A DNA stretch of 64,000 nucleotides, taken from assembly GCA_020026075.1 (NCBI GenBank), contig JAHHQZ010000005.1, positions 4,901 through 68,900 on the forward strand, read 5' to 3'. Below the pieces are notes generated by a model. The model saw nothing but the letters and a program-made list of their open reading frames with translations, was not told where the DNA came from and searched no databases. This document shows positions 27,920-35,942 of this stretch, piece by piece (within the stretch, counting starts at the first letter, position 1; the number at the start of each line of letters is the position of its first letter). The stretch comes from Actinobacillus sp. Its GTDB lineage: Bacteria > Pseudomonadota > Gammaproteobacteria > Enterobacterales > Pasteurellaceae. Both the position numbers and the translations under genes were made by a program.

Positions 27920-27967
27920 AAAAACGCCACGCCAGAATTTGTAAAAATATTCCAGCGTGGCGTTTTT
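27920..27967. repeat. GGAAT-core element, ACGC subtype pair, fadL terminator
   Basis: AACGCCACGCCAGAATTT ... AATATTCCAGCGTGGCGTT with A- and T-runs outside. The left arm has A for G in the core (CCAGAAT). It lies 16 bases past the fadL stop. Confidence 0.8.
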
Positions 27968-27982
27968 TGTTACGAACTTAAA

Positions 27983-29557
27983 TTAGAAACGGTAGTTTAA
28001 GTTCAAGCCGTAAAGCTGTGCTTTGGATTTCACGTCAAAGGTTGAGGCAGTTGGTTTGCCTTTGTCTTCGGTGAAGTGAGCTTTTTTACCGTGAATGTAG
28101 GCATACGCTGCATCAACAGATAAATTTGGGGTTAGATGGTAAGTTGCCCCGAGCGTTGCCCATAAGCGATCCGTATCTGGGATTGAAATGGTGTGGTAAT
28201 CACCCACTGTGCTGGTGTCGTAGGCTACCCCTGTGCGTAAGGTTAATTTCGGGCTGTAGTCATAAATTAAACCTAATGCATAACGCCAAGAATCTTTGAA
28301 GTATTCATCTTTGGTGAATAAGGTTTTTCCTGCATTAGAGATAGCGTGTAACTGTTTGAAACGGCTCCAGTTTGTCCATTTCACACTATAGGTTAACGCT
28401 AAGTTTGGTGCGAAACGGTTGTAACCTGCCACTTCGGCGTAGTCTGGCAATACGAGTTTTAATTTGCCATTAACTTCGCCACCGCCTTGTGGGCTAAATT
28501 GATCGGTATAAGCCTTGCCAATCGCATTTAGCTTTTCTCGCTGTTCAGGAGTTAATTTCCCCACTAACGCACCGACAATTGGTGATCCCATAATGGTGTC
28601 GACAGTTGGCAAGTCATTTGTAAATTTACCTTTGAAACGCACAATGATTGGTGAATGGTAAGCGAAACCGATGCGATGATTGTCGTCAAAGTCATAAGTT
28701 ACACCAAGATTTACACCAAAACTGATGTTATCACCTGTTAAGCGAGCCAAGGTTTTATTACGATATTTATCAAATGCTTTTGGCAGTTGTCCCATTGCGG
28801 CTTGTGCTTGTTGTGAAGCTAATGCTTGCTTGATTTTCATAGCTTGCTCTACGGTAATTTGATTATCACCAGTCAAGCCTAATTTTTGGTTAATTCCTGC
28901 TAACGCTTTACCCATTGCTGCGGCTTGCTGTTGTTGTGGTAATTTTTGTAGTTGGGCTTGCTGTTGTTGTAGTGAACCAATAATTGCCTCAGGCAAATAA
29001 CCCACCGTACGAGAAACCTCTGCTTTGGTGTAAATCACGTTTAAACCCGCACCGAAGCTCCAATTATTGTATTTGTAAGCACCGCTGAAATTGGTGTTAA
29101 TGGCTTCAATGTGAGTGCGACCGCCTAAGAAACCAGCGCCGAATGCGCCATCATATTCTGTGGATAAGCCAAAGTTCGCATTCACGCCCATACCTAAAAC
29201 GAAATTATCGTTCACAGGCAACACACCGTAAGTCATTGGAACTACTTCTCGTGGCGTGGCGTTACCTTGATGAACGGCTTTACCAGTGCTGTCAATTTTG
29301 CCATCAACAGTAATTTTTGGACGGAAAAGCACCGCACCAAAGCTCACTTCTGGGCGAGAAAATTGTGTCATTAACGCAGGGTTAGTCGCCACAACAGAGG
29401 CGTTATCTGCAACAATAGCCTCACCAGCAAATGCACGGCCTAAACCAGATGTTGATGTTTCATTGAGTTGGAAAGCGGCCGCTGACGTAACACTAGAAGC
29501 GGTTAAAACGAGTGTAGCCAACAAAGATTGGCGAAAAATTGATTTTGATTTCAACAT
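27983..29557 (-). CDS. fadL: OmpP1/FadL-family outer-membrane transporter
   Basis: Takes up long-chain fatty acids or other hydrophobic compounds across the outer membrane through a 14-strand barrel with an N-terminal plug. The 524-residue precursor has a signal peptide ending near SAAA, the family N-terminus FQLNETSTSGLGRAFAGEA, a NP(A) motif in VVATNPALM, and ends in ...GLNLNYRF. It is longer than usual because a Gln/Ala-rich segment sits in a surface-loop region (SLQQQQAQLQKLPQQQQ, then an Ala/Gln-rich stretch). Start ATG 29557 begins the signal peptide. The acyl-CoA ligase gene 1.4 kb away could act on the imported acids. Confidence 0.92.
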   Translation of the reverse strand: MLKSKSIFRQSLLATLVLTASSVTSAAAFQLNETSTSGLGRAFAGEAIVADNASVVATNPALMTQFSRPEVSFGAVLFRPKITVDGKIDSTGKAVHQGNATPREVVPMTYGVLPVNDNFVLGMGVNANFGLSTEYDGAFGAGFLGGRTHIEAINTNFSGAYKYNNWSFGAGLNVIYTKAEVSRTVGYLPEAIIGSLQQQQAQLQKLPQQQQAAAMGKALAGINQKLGLTGDNQITVEQAMKIKQALASQQAQAAMGQLPKAFDKYRNKTLARLTGDNISFGVNLGVTYDFDDNHRIGFAYHSPIIVRFKGKFTNDLPTVDTIMGSPIVGALVGKLTPEQREKLNAIGKAYTDQFSPQGGGEVNGKLKLVLPDYAEVAGYNRFAPNLALTYSVKWTNWSRFKQLHAISNAGKTLFTKDEYFKDSWRYALGLIYDYSPKLTLRTGVAYDTSTVGDYHTISIPDTDRLWATLGATYHLTPNLSVDAAYAYIHGKKAHFTEDKGKPTASTFDVKSKAQLYGLNLNYRF

Positions 29558-29676
29558 AATAATTCCCATAAAATAGTAGCTTTGCCACAAAAATGCGCGC
29601 ATTATAACGAAAAATCCCCTAATAAACTAACGTAATGTAAGTGTTCCGACCAGTAACTGACGATGAGTAAGCCATT

Positions 29677-30489
29677 ATGTTTTTTGATACTCACACCCAC
29701 TTGGATTTATTAAGCGAACGTTCGCAATTATCCATCGCGCAAATTATCACCAATTCACAGGTCGCTGGCGTACAAAAATGCCTTTGGGCAAGCGTGCGTG
29801 CAAGCCAGTTTCAGCCGTTTTTACAGCAAGTGCAACCTTTTGCAAGCGACATTGCCGTAGGCTTAGGCTTACATCCTTTATTTATTCACGAACATTGCCA
29901 AACCGATCTCGATCTGCTGGAAAAGCACCTTGAAAATCCGCCAACTTGTCTTTCTGCTGTTGCGGAAATTGGACTGGATCGTTCCAGCGAATGGCTAGTA
30001 GATTTATGGCAAAAACAATGTGATTTTTTCACCGCTCAGCTTGCTCTCGCCCAACAATACTATTTCCCAGTAAGCTTACATAGCCGTAAAACCCACAATG
30101 AACTACTGCGTTTACTCAAACAGGCAACGTTGCCACAAGTGGGCAAACGAGGATTAGCTGGCGTTCTACACGGATTTTCAGGTAGTTTTCAGCAAGGAAA
30201 AGCCTTCATCGACAGCGGATTACTGCTCGGCGTTGGCGGTGTTATCACTTATCCACGTGCCAAGAAAACCCGAGATGCCATCGCACGCCTGCCGCTCGAT
30301 TGCCTCGTGTTAGAAACCGACAGCCCTGATATGCCACTCATCGGGCAACAAGGCAAAGCCAACCGCCCAAGCAACCTCCCCCTTATTTTTAAAACTTTGT
30401 GTGAAATCAAAGGGTTAAACAATGAAACAGCCATAGCCAATGCTCAACAAATACTATGGCAAAATGCACAAGATGTATTTTCTCGCTAA
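29677..30489 (+). CDS. TatD-family metal-dependent hydrolase
   Basis: Predicted DNase or hydrolase with a TIM-barrel fold. The 270-residue protein has the metal ligands in FDTHTHLD (residues 3-10), AEIGLDR, LHSRKTHNELL, LHGFSGS and ETDSPDMPL. It resembles the YjjV subgroup more than TatD or YcfH, but the assignment is tentative. It stands alone, with an element pair directly downstream of the stop codon. Confidence 0.88.
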   Translation: MFFDTHTHLDLLSERSQLSIAQIITNSQVAGVQKCLWASVRASQFQPFLQQVQPFASDIAVGLGLHPLFIHEHCQTDLDLLEKHLENPPTCLSAVAEIGLDRSSEWLVDLWQKQCDFFTAQLALAQQYYFPVSLHSRKTHNELLRLLKQATLPQVGKRGLAGVLHGFSGSFQQGKAFIDSGLLLGVGGVITYPRAKKTRDAIARLPLDCLVLETDSPDMPLIGQQGKANRPSNLPLIFKTLCEIKGLNNETAIANAQQILWQNAQDVFSR

Positions 30490-30492
30490 ATT

Positions 30493-30540
30493 GCTAGGTC
30501 GGAATTTTTGCTAAAATTTTGTCAAAAATTCCAGCCTAGC
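30493..30540. repeat. GGAAT-core element, inverted pair after the TatD-family gene
   Basis: GCTAGGTCGGAATTTTT ... CTAAAATTTTG ... AAAAATTCCAGCCTAGC: one of the most complete copies, four bases after the stop codon. Confidence 0.9.
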
Positions 30541-30706
30541 TGTAATGCAAAAATTTTCTCAACATTTTAAATTCAACTTCTAAACTGCTCGCCATTTCCG
30601 CAATAAATTTAAACGGCGTTCTGCGATCTGCATCGCATAAATATGCCAAACCTATAACACACAGCTATTGCACATGGCTATTACAGCAGTCGCTACATAG
30701 GTTCAT
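30536..30706 (-). pseudogene. Short ORF with an in-frame TAG next to a CRP-S site
   Basis: On the minus strand an ATG at 30706 opens a 56-codon frame interrupted only by TAG at codon 14 (30665-30667). The part after it reads LCVIGLAYLCDADRRTP and continues with FKFIAEMASSLEVEFKM to a stop inside the element. I do not recognise the family. Whether it is a decayed gene or chance is open; the base composition looks coding. Smaller alternative frames start at 30633. Confidence 0.35.
30620..30641. promoter_or_regulatory. CRP-S-like palindrome (weaker flanks)
   Basis: TGCGA-N6-TCGCA with spacer TCTGCA; flanking T4/A4 tracts are imperfect (TTC, TAA). It lies inside the broken ORF, so it may be coincidental. 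Confidence 0.4.
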
Positions 30707-30730
30707 AAATTCGTTCTAAAACCTTAAAAG

Positions 30731-30752
30731 TTTTGCGAGCAAACTCGCAAAA
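30731..30752. promoter_or_regulatory. CRP-S competence regulatory element, orphan
   Basis: TTTTGCGA-N6-TCGCAAAA with spacer GCAAAC, as perfect as the comF site. No intact gene starts within 150 bases on either side in a suitable orientation. Confidence 0.75.
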
Positions 30753-30877
30753 CAAAAATTTTCTGCTTGCAAAACTTTTAAAGTGGTGAAGTAAAGATAA
30801 TTGATTGAGTGAGCGAATGAGTAAACGAGAAGAAGAAATGCAGAGAGATAACTGACTGGGTAGGATAAAGAAAAAGC

Positions 30878-30921
30878 AACGCTGGAATTTTTTACAAAAT
30901 TTTGACGAAAATTCCAGCGTA
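30878..30921. repeat. GGAAT-core element, ACGC subtype pair after yjgA
   Basis: CAACGCTGGAATTTTT ... ACAAAATTTTG ... AAAATTCCAGCGTA, ten bases past the yjgA stop; a likely terminator. Confidence 0.88.
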
Positions 30922-30931
30922 GGTATTTTGG

Positions 30932-31462
30932 CTAATCTTCAAGCATATAGCCTTTAAGAAAGGCAAACAGATCACGGAATGCTTTGCCGTGTTTTTGCTG
31001 AGCCTGTTCTTTTTGAGCGCCACGAATGAGCGTGCGCAACTGCTGGCGATCCATTTCAGGATACTCCGCTAGCACTAGTTGCATTCCCGCATCACCTTGT
31101 GCGATTAAATTTTCACGGTACTGTTCAATTTTATGCAGCATATCTTGCTGTAGCTGGTGGCGGTTTTCCACTTTTGCTAAGGCATCTTGAATTGGCTCCA
31201 CTTCCATACGGCGCAACAGTTTGCCAATGTATTGCAACTGACGGCGGCGAGTGCCTTTTTGTAATTTTTGCGCCAGCAAAATAGCCTCTTCAAGCTCAGG
31301 GGGTAATGGAATTTTGCCGAGATTGGTATTACTTAGGTTGATTAAAGCATCGCCTAATTTTTTTAGATCTTCGGCATCACGTTTGATTTCACTTTTACTC
31401 ACCCAAATGATTTCTTCTTGATTTTCTTCGTCCCACCAGTCGGTTTTATGTCCTTTTGCCAT
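30932..31462 (-). CDS. yjgA: Ribosome biogenesis factor YjgA (DarP, DUF615)
   Basis: Associates with late 50S ribosomal precursors and helps their maturation. The 176-residue protein is highly charged and helical, with WVSKSEIKRDAEDLKKLGDALI near the N-terminus and KLLRRMEVEPI in the middle, both typical of the family. ATG 31462 has AGGAAG nine bases upstream. It is divergent from pmbA, the usual neighbour in gammaproteobacteria. Confidence 0.93.
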   Translation of the reverse strand: MAKGHKTDWWDEENQEEIIWVSKSEIKRDAEDLKKLGDALINLSNTNLGKIPLPPELEEAILLAQKLQKGTRRRQLQYIGKLLRRMEVEPIQDALAKVENRHQLQQDMLHKIEQYRENLIAQGDAGMQLVLAEYPEMDRQQLRTLIRGAQKEQAQQKHGKAFRDLFAFLKGYMLED

Positions 31463-31623
31463 TTTTCTTCCTATCAAAAATAATTTAAAAAATAATTAGC
31501 CGAGCATTCTAATGGTTTTGCAGGGGAAAATATAGCAATGGCAGTTTTTTATGCGTTGAACGTTGGGCAATCAAGGCAGATTCGGTAGAATGTGGGCTAA
31601 TTTTTTACATTTGGGAAATATTT

Positions 31624-32964
31624 ATGAGCGAACAACTTTTATACAAACAACAGCAACAATTATGCGATGCTGTGGCATTGGCCCTAGAAACGGCGAAAGC
31701 GCAGGGGGCGAGTGCGGAAGTTTCGGTAACCAAAGCGGCTGGGCTTTCCGTGTCAAGCCGCTGCCAAGAGGTTGAAAATATTGAATTTAATAATGATGGT
31801 GCGTTGGGAATTTCCGTTTATGTGGGGCAGCAAAAGGGTAACGCCTCCACTTCTGATTTAAGTAAAGCTGCCATTAAACAAACGGTGCAAGCGGCCATCG
31901 ATATTGCTCAGCATACCTCTGCCGACCCTTGTGCAGGGTTAGCACCACGTGAATTATTGGCGTTCGATGCGCCTAATTTGGATTTGTATCATCCGCATTC
32001 TTTAGAAATTGATGATGCCATTGCTTTAACTAAAGAAATTGAACGGGCGGCGTTGGATTTTGATCCACGCATTGTCAATAGTAATGGTGCGGCTTTGAAT
32101 GCAGTGAATGGCTGTTTGGTGTACGGCAATACAGAAGGAATGTTGCAAAGTTATTTATCCAGTCGCTACTCCATTTCTTGCTCGGTGATTGGGCAAAATG
32201 GCGGCGAGTTGGAGCGAGATTATGAATACAGTATTGCACGCAAATTTAGCGATTTAGCCACGCCACAATGGGTGGGGCAAGAGGCTGCACGTAAGACCCT
32301 TGCCCATTTGAACCCACAAAAACTCACGAGCCGCACAGCACCTGTTATTTTTATGAATGACGTTGCCACAGGGCTAATGGGGCATTTTGCGAGTGCCATC
32401 AGCGGTGGAAGTTTGTACCGCAAAGCGAGTTTTTTATTGGATAGTCTAGGCAAACAAATTCTGCCAAGTTGGTTTCAAATTAATGAACGCCCACATTTGC
32501 TCGGACAGCTTGCATCCACGCCTTTTGATAGCGAAGGTGTACGCACGCAAGATGCAACCATTGTGGAAAACGGTGTCGTAAAAGATTATCTTTTAACCAA
32601 TTACAGCGCCCGCAAATTAGGCTTACAAAGTAACGGTCACGCAGGCGGCATTCATAATTGGCTACTTCACGCAAACCGCACTGGTGGATTGGACAGTCTA
32701 CTAAAAGAAATGGGTACAGGGCTTTTAGTCACCGACTTTATGGGAATGGGCGTAAATTTAATCACAGGCGATTATTCTCGTGGGGCGAGTGGTTTTTGGG
32801 TAGAAAATGGTGAAATCCAATTCCCAGTGGCTGAAATCACCATTGCTGGCTCGTTACCTGAAATGTTGAAAAATATTGTGGCGATGAGTGATGACATTGA
32901 ACGTCGTTCTAACATTCAAACTGGCTCAATGTTGTTAGATTCAATGAAAATTTCTGGAAACTAA
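31624..32964 (+). CDS. pmbA: Metalloprotease PmbA (TldE)
   Basis: Partner of TldD; together they form a zinc-dependent peptidase that trims peptides such as microcin B17 precursor. The 446-residue protein shows the family N-terminal region, [15 protein letters not shown], the pre-C-terminal [21 protein letters not shown] and the C-terminal [30 protein letters not shown] precedes the ATG. TldD is not in this window. Confidence 0.95.
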   Translation: MSEQLLYKQQQQLCDAVALALETAKAQGASAEVSVTKAAGLSVSSRCQEVENIEFNNDGALGISVYVGQQKGNASTSDLSKAAIKQTVQAAIDIAQHTSADPCAGLAPRELLAFDAPNLDLYHPHSLEIDDAIALTKEIERAALDFDPRIVNSNGAALNAVNGCLVYGNTEGMLQSYLSSRYSISCSVIGQNGGELERDYEYSIARKFSDLATPQWVGQEAARKTLAHLNPQKLTSRTAPVIFMNDVATGLMGHFASAISGGSLYRKASFLLDSLGKQILPSWFQINERPHLLGQLASTPFDSEGVRTQDATIVENGVVKDYLLTNYSARKLGLQSNGHAGGIHNWLLHANRTGGLDSLLKEMGTGLLVTDFMGMGVNLITGDYSRGASGFWVENGEIQFPVAEITIAGSLPEMLKNIVAMSDDIERRSNIQTGSMLLDSMKISGN

Positions 32965-32977
32965 TCTTTTTTCAAAA

Positions 32978-32993
32978 ATGATAATAATTCTTA
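32978..32993. promoter_or_regulatory. Fur box overlapping a promoter
   Basis: TGATAATAATTCTTA (32979-32993) matches 12 of 14 positions of the 7-1-7 Fur consensus TGATAATnATTATCA. It abuts the -35 hexamer at 32994, so iron-bound Fur would block transcription. Confidence 0.7.
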
Positions 32994-33021
32994 TTGACAG
33001 AATGAAAAGCTATGCTAGAAT
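32994..33021 (+). promoter_or_regulatory. Sigma-70 promoter of the candidate small RNA
   Basis: TTGACA (32994-32999), 16-base spacer, TAGAAT (33016-33021). Transcription should start at about 33028. The porin-2 promoter has the same hexamers and spacing. Confidence 0.8.
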
Positions 33022-33027
33022 GCACGC

Positions 33028-33143
33028 ACTTGTTCAGTTTTCCTGCAAATGTTGATGGTCATCGCATTTCAAGGTGCTCCAAACAAGTAGAGTAGAAAGT
33101 AAATCGTTAAGTTAAGCCGAAGTTCCCCCTTCGGCTTTTTTTT
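33028..33143 (+). ncRNA. Candidate Fur-regulated small RNA
   Basis: A stretch of about 116 bases with its own promoter, overlapping Fur box and strong terminator, and no open reading frame, lies between pmbA and hpt. This is the layout of an iron-repressed regulatory RNA such as RyhB of enterics or HrrF of Haemophilus. I cannot confirm identity with HrrF from memory. The transcript would end before hpt, which has its own ribosome-binding site. An untranslated leader of hpt is the alternative, but the terminator argues against it. Confidence 0.65.
33114..33143 (+). terminator. Terminator of the candidate small RNA
   Basis: Stem AAGCCGAAG/CTTCGGCTT, C-rich loop, then eight T. Confidence 0.9.
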
Positions 33144-33185
33144 GTTAAACTCAAAGCCCCTTTCTTCCCCTTTTTAGGTAACTAA

Positions 33186-33725
33186 ATGAAAAAACATCAC
33201 TTGGACGTAATATTCACCAAGCAAGAATTACACAATCGTATTGCTCAACTAGGTCAGGAAATCACTAAATTTTACACGGAGAATCAAGCGGATAGCCTTG
33301 TGGTTATCGGTTTGTTGCGTGGATCTTTTATGTTCATGGCAGATCTCGTGCGTCAAATTGATTTGCCCATTGAAGTGGACTTTATGAATGTTTCCAGCTA
33401 CGGCAATGCAATGAACACCAGCCACGATGTGAAAATCAACAAAGATTTAGACGGCGATATTTTTAACCGCCACGTGCTAATCGTTGAAGACATTATCGAC
33501 ACAGGCTGCACTCTTGAAAAAGTGCGTGAGATGTTGCAAATTCGCGAACCTGCTTCATTGCAAATTTGTACTTTATTGGACAAACCTTACCGCCGTGAAG
33601 TGGAAGTGCCTGTGAAATGGGTTGGCTTTACCATTCCTGATGAATTTATCGTAGGCTATGGTATTGACTACGCTCAACGCTATCGCAACTTAGACTACAT
33701 TGCTCAAGTTGTTATTGAAGAATAA
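33186..33725 (+). CDS. hpt: Hypoxanthine phosphoribosyltransferase
   Basis: Salvages hypoxanthine (and guanine) to IMP/GMP using PRPP. The 179-residue protein has the PRPP-binding motif [14 protein letters not shown] (about 98-111), [16 protein letters not shown] and the C-terminal [27 protein letters not shown] precedes the ATG. Monocistronic; an interrupted element and an IS remnant follow. Confidence 0.96.
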   Translation: MKKHHLDVIFTKQELHNRIAQLGQEITKFYTENQADSLVVIGLLRGSFMFMADLVRQIDLPIEVDFMNVSSYGNAMNTSHDVKINKDLDGDIFNRHVLIVEDIIDTGCTLEKVREMLQIREPASLQICTLLDKPYRREVEVPVKWVGFTIPDEFIVGYGIDYAQRYRNLDYIAQVVIEE

Positions 33726-33736
33726 CTGTGAACCAT

Positions 33737-33770
33737 AAAAAAGCCACGCCGGAATATTTTTGAAAATTTG
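33737..33770 (+). repeat. GGAAT-core element, left arm only, next to IS remnant
   Basis: AAGCCACGCCGGAATATTTTTG then AAAATTTG; the partner arm is lost at the IS boundary. Six bases later the IS inverted repeat starts. Confidence 0.75.
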
Positions 33771-33775
33771 AGTAG

Positions 33776-34286
33776 TCCCAAAAAGCTGGACTGACTTAAT
33801 TTAAGGACTGAGTTCTGTACTCCACAGGGCTTAGTTCTTTTAATTTCACCTGAATACGCTCACTGTTGTAGTAGTGAATGTAGCGGTGAATTTGGTGTTC
33901 AAGTTCTGCAAAAATCTCAAATCGTTTACCAAAATAGCATTCTGTTTTAAGACATCAAAAAAACTCTCCGTTGCACCATTGTCTGAGCCATTTCTCTTTC
34001 TCGACATATTTGCGTAATGCTATTTTGTTGGCAAATCGCTCTAAAACCTGACGTCTGATACTGCCAGCTTTGATCGGAATGTAATATCGGTTTTGCCCCA
34101 GCAAGCTTTGCCATAGCTTGCGTCATCATTCGAGTAATTTGCTCAAAATTCGGATATTTCGCCAAATTGTAAGCGAGCGATTTTTACCATTGTTAAGATA
34201 AAATGCTATCACTTGTTTTTTGAAATGTATTTGGTCATAAAAAATCCGCACCTTAATTAGCGGATTGTTTAGTCCAACTTTTGGGG
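33776..34286 (-). mobile_element. Internally deleted IS3-family (IS150-like) element
   Basis: About 510 bp, less than half of a full element. Imperfect terminal inverted repeats are visible (CCCAAAAAGCTGGACTGAC at the left end; CCCCAAAAGTTGGACTAAAC, reversed, at the right). On the minus strand, the N-terminal OrfA piece (FKKQVIAFYLNNGKNRSLT, near 34200) joins directly to the middle of OrfB. Confidence 0.88.
33796..34165 (-). pseudogene. IS3-family transposase OrfB remnant
   Basis: Two frames of the catalytic subunit survive. The middle part has PNFEQITRMMTQAMAKL and KPILHSDQSWQYQ, the region of the second DDE aspartate, with Ser for the usual Gly. A frameshift follows at about 34000, and the C-terminal part reads HRYIHYYNSERIQ then KLKELSPVEYRTQ to a TAA at 33796-33798. 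Not functional. Confidence 0.88.
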
Positions 34287-34320
34287 TTTATACCACTGGC
34301 GGTATTTTTATGGAAGAAGC

Positions 34321-34533
34321 TTAGGCGGCGTACGGTATTGAGTCGTTGCTTGCAAAAGGAATAATTTTTGGCTGGCAGTCTTGGGTTTTTAAGCCATTAG
34401 CTTGCACAGCATATGGAATGTTTTTGCAAGCCAAACCATGCACATTGACTTGATTTGCCCAGCGTTGTTTATTTTCTTTGCCGTAGTTAGCGACTTTGCC
34501 GTGTGAAAACGGACATTCTGATAATGTATTCAT
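34321..34533 (-). CDS. Small hypothetical protein at the IS junction
   Basis: Seventy residues starting MNTLSECPFSHGKVANYG, with GGAG eight bases before the ATG at 34533. The stop falls 35 bases from the IS remnant, so the gene may be the truncated start of a longer one. CPFSHGK and RWANQVNVHGL faintly recall the N-terminus of catalase-peroxidases (KCPF..., WWPNQL...), but I would not name it on that. Four cysteines; no signal peptide or membrane segment. Confidence 0.4.
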   Translation of the reverse strand: MNTLSECPFSHGKVANYGKENKQRWANQVNVHGLACKNIPYAVQANGLKTQDCQPKIIPFASNDSIPYAA

Positions 34534-34679
34534 TGTTTTTGCTCCAAAATTTAAAAGGGTTATTGAAAAGTTCTGATAGATTGTAATAATTGAACTAAAC
34601 ATCATCAATATAGCATTACCTATTGATTTAATAAGCAACGGTTAATGTTTGATCGCTTAAAGCCTAAAAACACTCCATA

Positions 34680-34716
34680 GGCTAGGTCGGAATTTTTGTT
34701 AAAATTCCGATCTAGT
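34680..34716. repeat. GGAAT-core element, compact inverted pair
   Basis: GCTAGGTCGGAATTTTTG then TTAAAATTCCGATCTAGT: both arms overlap in one AT tract, so the whole element is only 37 bp. Confidence 0.8.
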
Positions 34717-34770
34717 ATTTATAAGAAATATACTTTATTGTGCTAGATCATAGTTCAGCAATATTCTTGT

Positions 34771-34799
34771 TTGACAAGGTTAAAATACCAGCATAATAT
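34771..34799 (+). promoter_or_regulatory. psuK-psuG promoter
   Basis: TTGACA (34771-34776), 17-base spacer, TAATAT (34794-34799), about 40 bases before a strong GGAGG ribosome-binding site at 34835. Confidence 0.75.
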
Positions 34800-34844
34800 A
34801 AATAAAAGTTAAATTTATTAAATATTTATTTAACGGAGGCGGTT

Positions 34845-35942
34845 ATGGCCACAAGGGAACAGGAAATCCTAAAATGGATTCGCGACAACCCTCTCATCTC
34901 TCAAAAAGAATTGGCGGACAAAGCCAATATCACTCGCTCGTCAGTGGGCGTTCATATTTCTAATCTCGTTAAAAAAGGCAAAATTATCGGTAAAGGCTAT
35001 GTGCTAGCGGCTGAATGTCCTATCTTGGTTGTTGGCGGTAGTAATATTGATATTGCCGCACAAAGTTACGATAAAGTGAAAATACGCGATAGTAATCCTG
35101 GAAAAATATCCACATCGTTTGGGGGCGTTGGTCGGAATATTGCTGAGAATTTGTCGCGCCTTGGCGAATCTGTTAGCTTGATTACGATTGTCGGCGATGA
35201 TGTGAATGGTAAAGCTTTGTTAGAACATTGCCAAACTTTAGATATTGACGTATCCCAATCCCTTATTTTACCAAACGCTACCACATCAACTTATATTTCA
35301 ATTCTCGATGAAGAGCAAGATATGCAAATGGCAATTTCTGCGATGGATATTTATCAAGCATTTACACCAGAATGGATTGAAAATAAAAAAGAACGTATCA
35401 AGCAGGCTGAGGTTTTAGTTGTTGATACAAACTTACCGCAAACGACATTGCTTGCTATTGCTCATCTGGCGGAAAAAATCCAAATACCATTATTTCTGGA
35501 TCTGGTATCCACCACAAAAGCATTAAAAGTAAAAGATTTCATTGGTAAATTTCATACGATTAAACCAAATAAATTGGAAGCGGAAATACTATCTGGCATA
35601 CCTATTACTGATGAGGCCAGTATGATTGCCAACTGTCACTACTTTTTAGAGCAAGGGGTGAAAAATATTTTTATCTCACTCGGTAAAGCAGGTGTCTTTT
35701 ATAGTGATGGCAAGGTTTTTCGTCACCAAGTCGCATTTACGACAAATGTTGTAAATGCAACTGGGGCAGGGGATGCATTTATGGCGGGTATTATCTATGC
35801 ATTCCAGCATAAAATGCCTATTCAGGAAGCTTGTTGTTTTGGTGTAGGGTGTGCCACGCTTGCCTTACAAAGTACCGAAACGATCAGCCAACAATTAACC
35901 CTCCAAACCGTTAATGCAATTAAGGAAAAATTATGTCTTTAA
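34845..35942 (+). CDS. psuK: Pseudouridine kinase with N-terminal winged helix
   Basis: Phosphorylates pseudouridine to its 5'-phosphate, the first step in its breakdown. The 365-residue protein has an N-terminal winged-helix DNA-binding domain (about 1-55; QKELADKANITRSSVGVHIS) joined to a PfkB-family kinase domain with GGSNIDIAAQ, FGGVGRNIAENLSRLG and the PfkB signature NATGAGDAFMAGIIYAF containing the catalytic Asp. The HTH suggests self-regulation or substrate-responsive control. It overlaps psuG by 10 bases. Confidence 0.92.
   Translation: MATREQEILKWIRDNPLISQKELADKANITRSSVGVHISNLVKKGKIIGKGYVLAAECPILVVGGSNIDIAAQSYDKVKIRDSNPGKISTSFGGVGRNIAENLSRLGESVSLITIVGDDVNGKALLEHCQTLDIDVSQSLILPNATTSTYISILDEEQDMQMAISAMDIYQAFTPEWIENKKERIKQAEVLVVDTNLPQTTLLAIAHLAEKIQIPLFLDLVSTTKALKVKDFIGKFHTIKPNKLEAEILSGIPITDEASMIANCHYFLEQGVKNIFISLGKAGVFYSDGKVFRHQVAFTTNVVNATGAGDAFMAGIIYAFQHKMPIQEACCFGVGCATLALQSTETISQQLTLQTVNAIKEKLCL

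Larger units (their letters stand above)
30541..30931. other. Gene-poor gap with two CRP-S-like palindromes
   Basis: Apart from the broken short ORF nothing coding is convincing. The gap holds CRP-S-like palindromes at 30620-30641 and 30731-30752, a surrounding dyad (TTAAAAGTTTTGC near 30724, GCAAAACTTTTAA near 30769), and an element pair at its right end. Confidence 0.6.
34534..34844. other. Gap upstream of psuK
   Basis: No gene is seen. It holds a short element pair (34680-34716) and the psuK promoter; the rest is AT-rich. Confidence 0.6.

Noticed and set aside
27983..29557. Phase variation of fadL by the CAA-rich tract
   Set aside because: The tract is a multiple-of-three, interrupted repeat inside an intact frame; length change would not switch the gene off.
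35121..35150. GGTCGGAATATTGC inside psuK
   Set aside because: It encodes GVGRNIAEN, a conserved substrate-binding motif of the kinase, so the match is likely coincidental.
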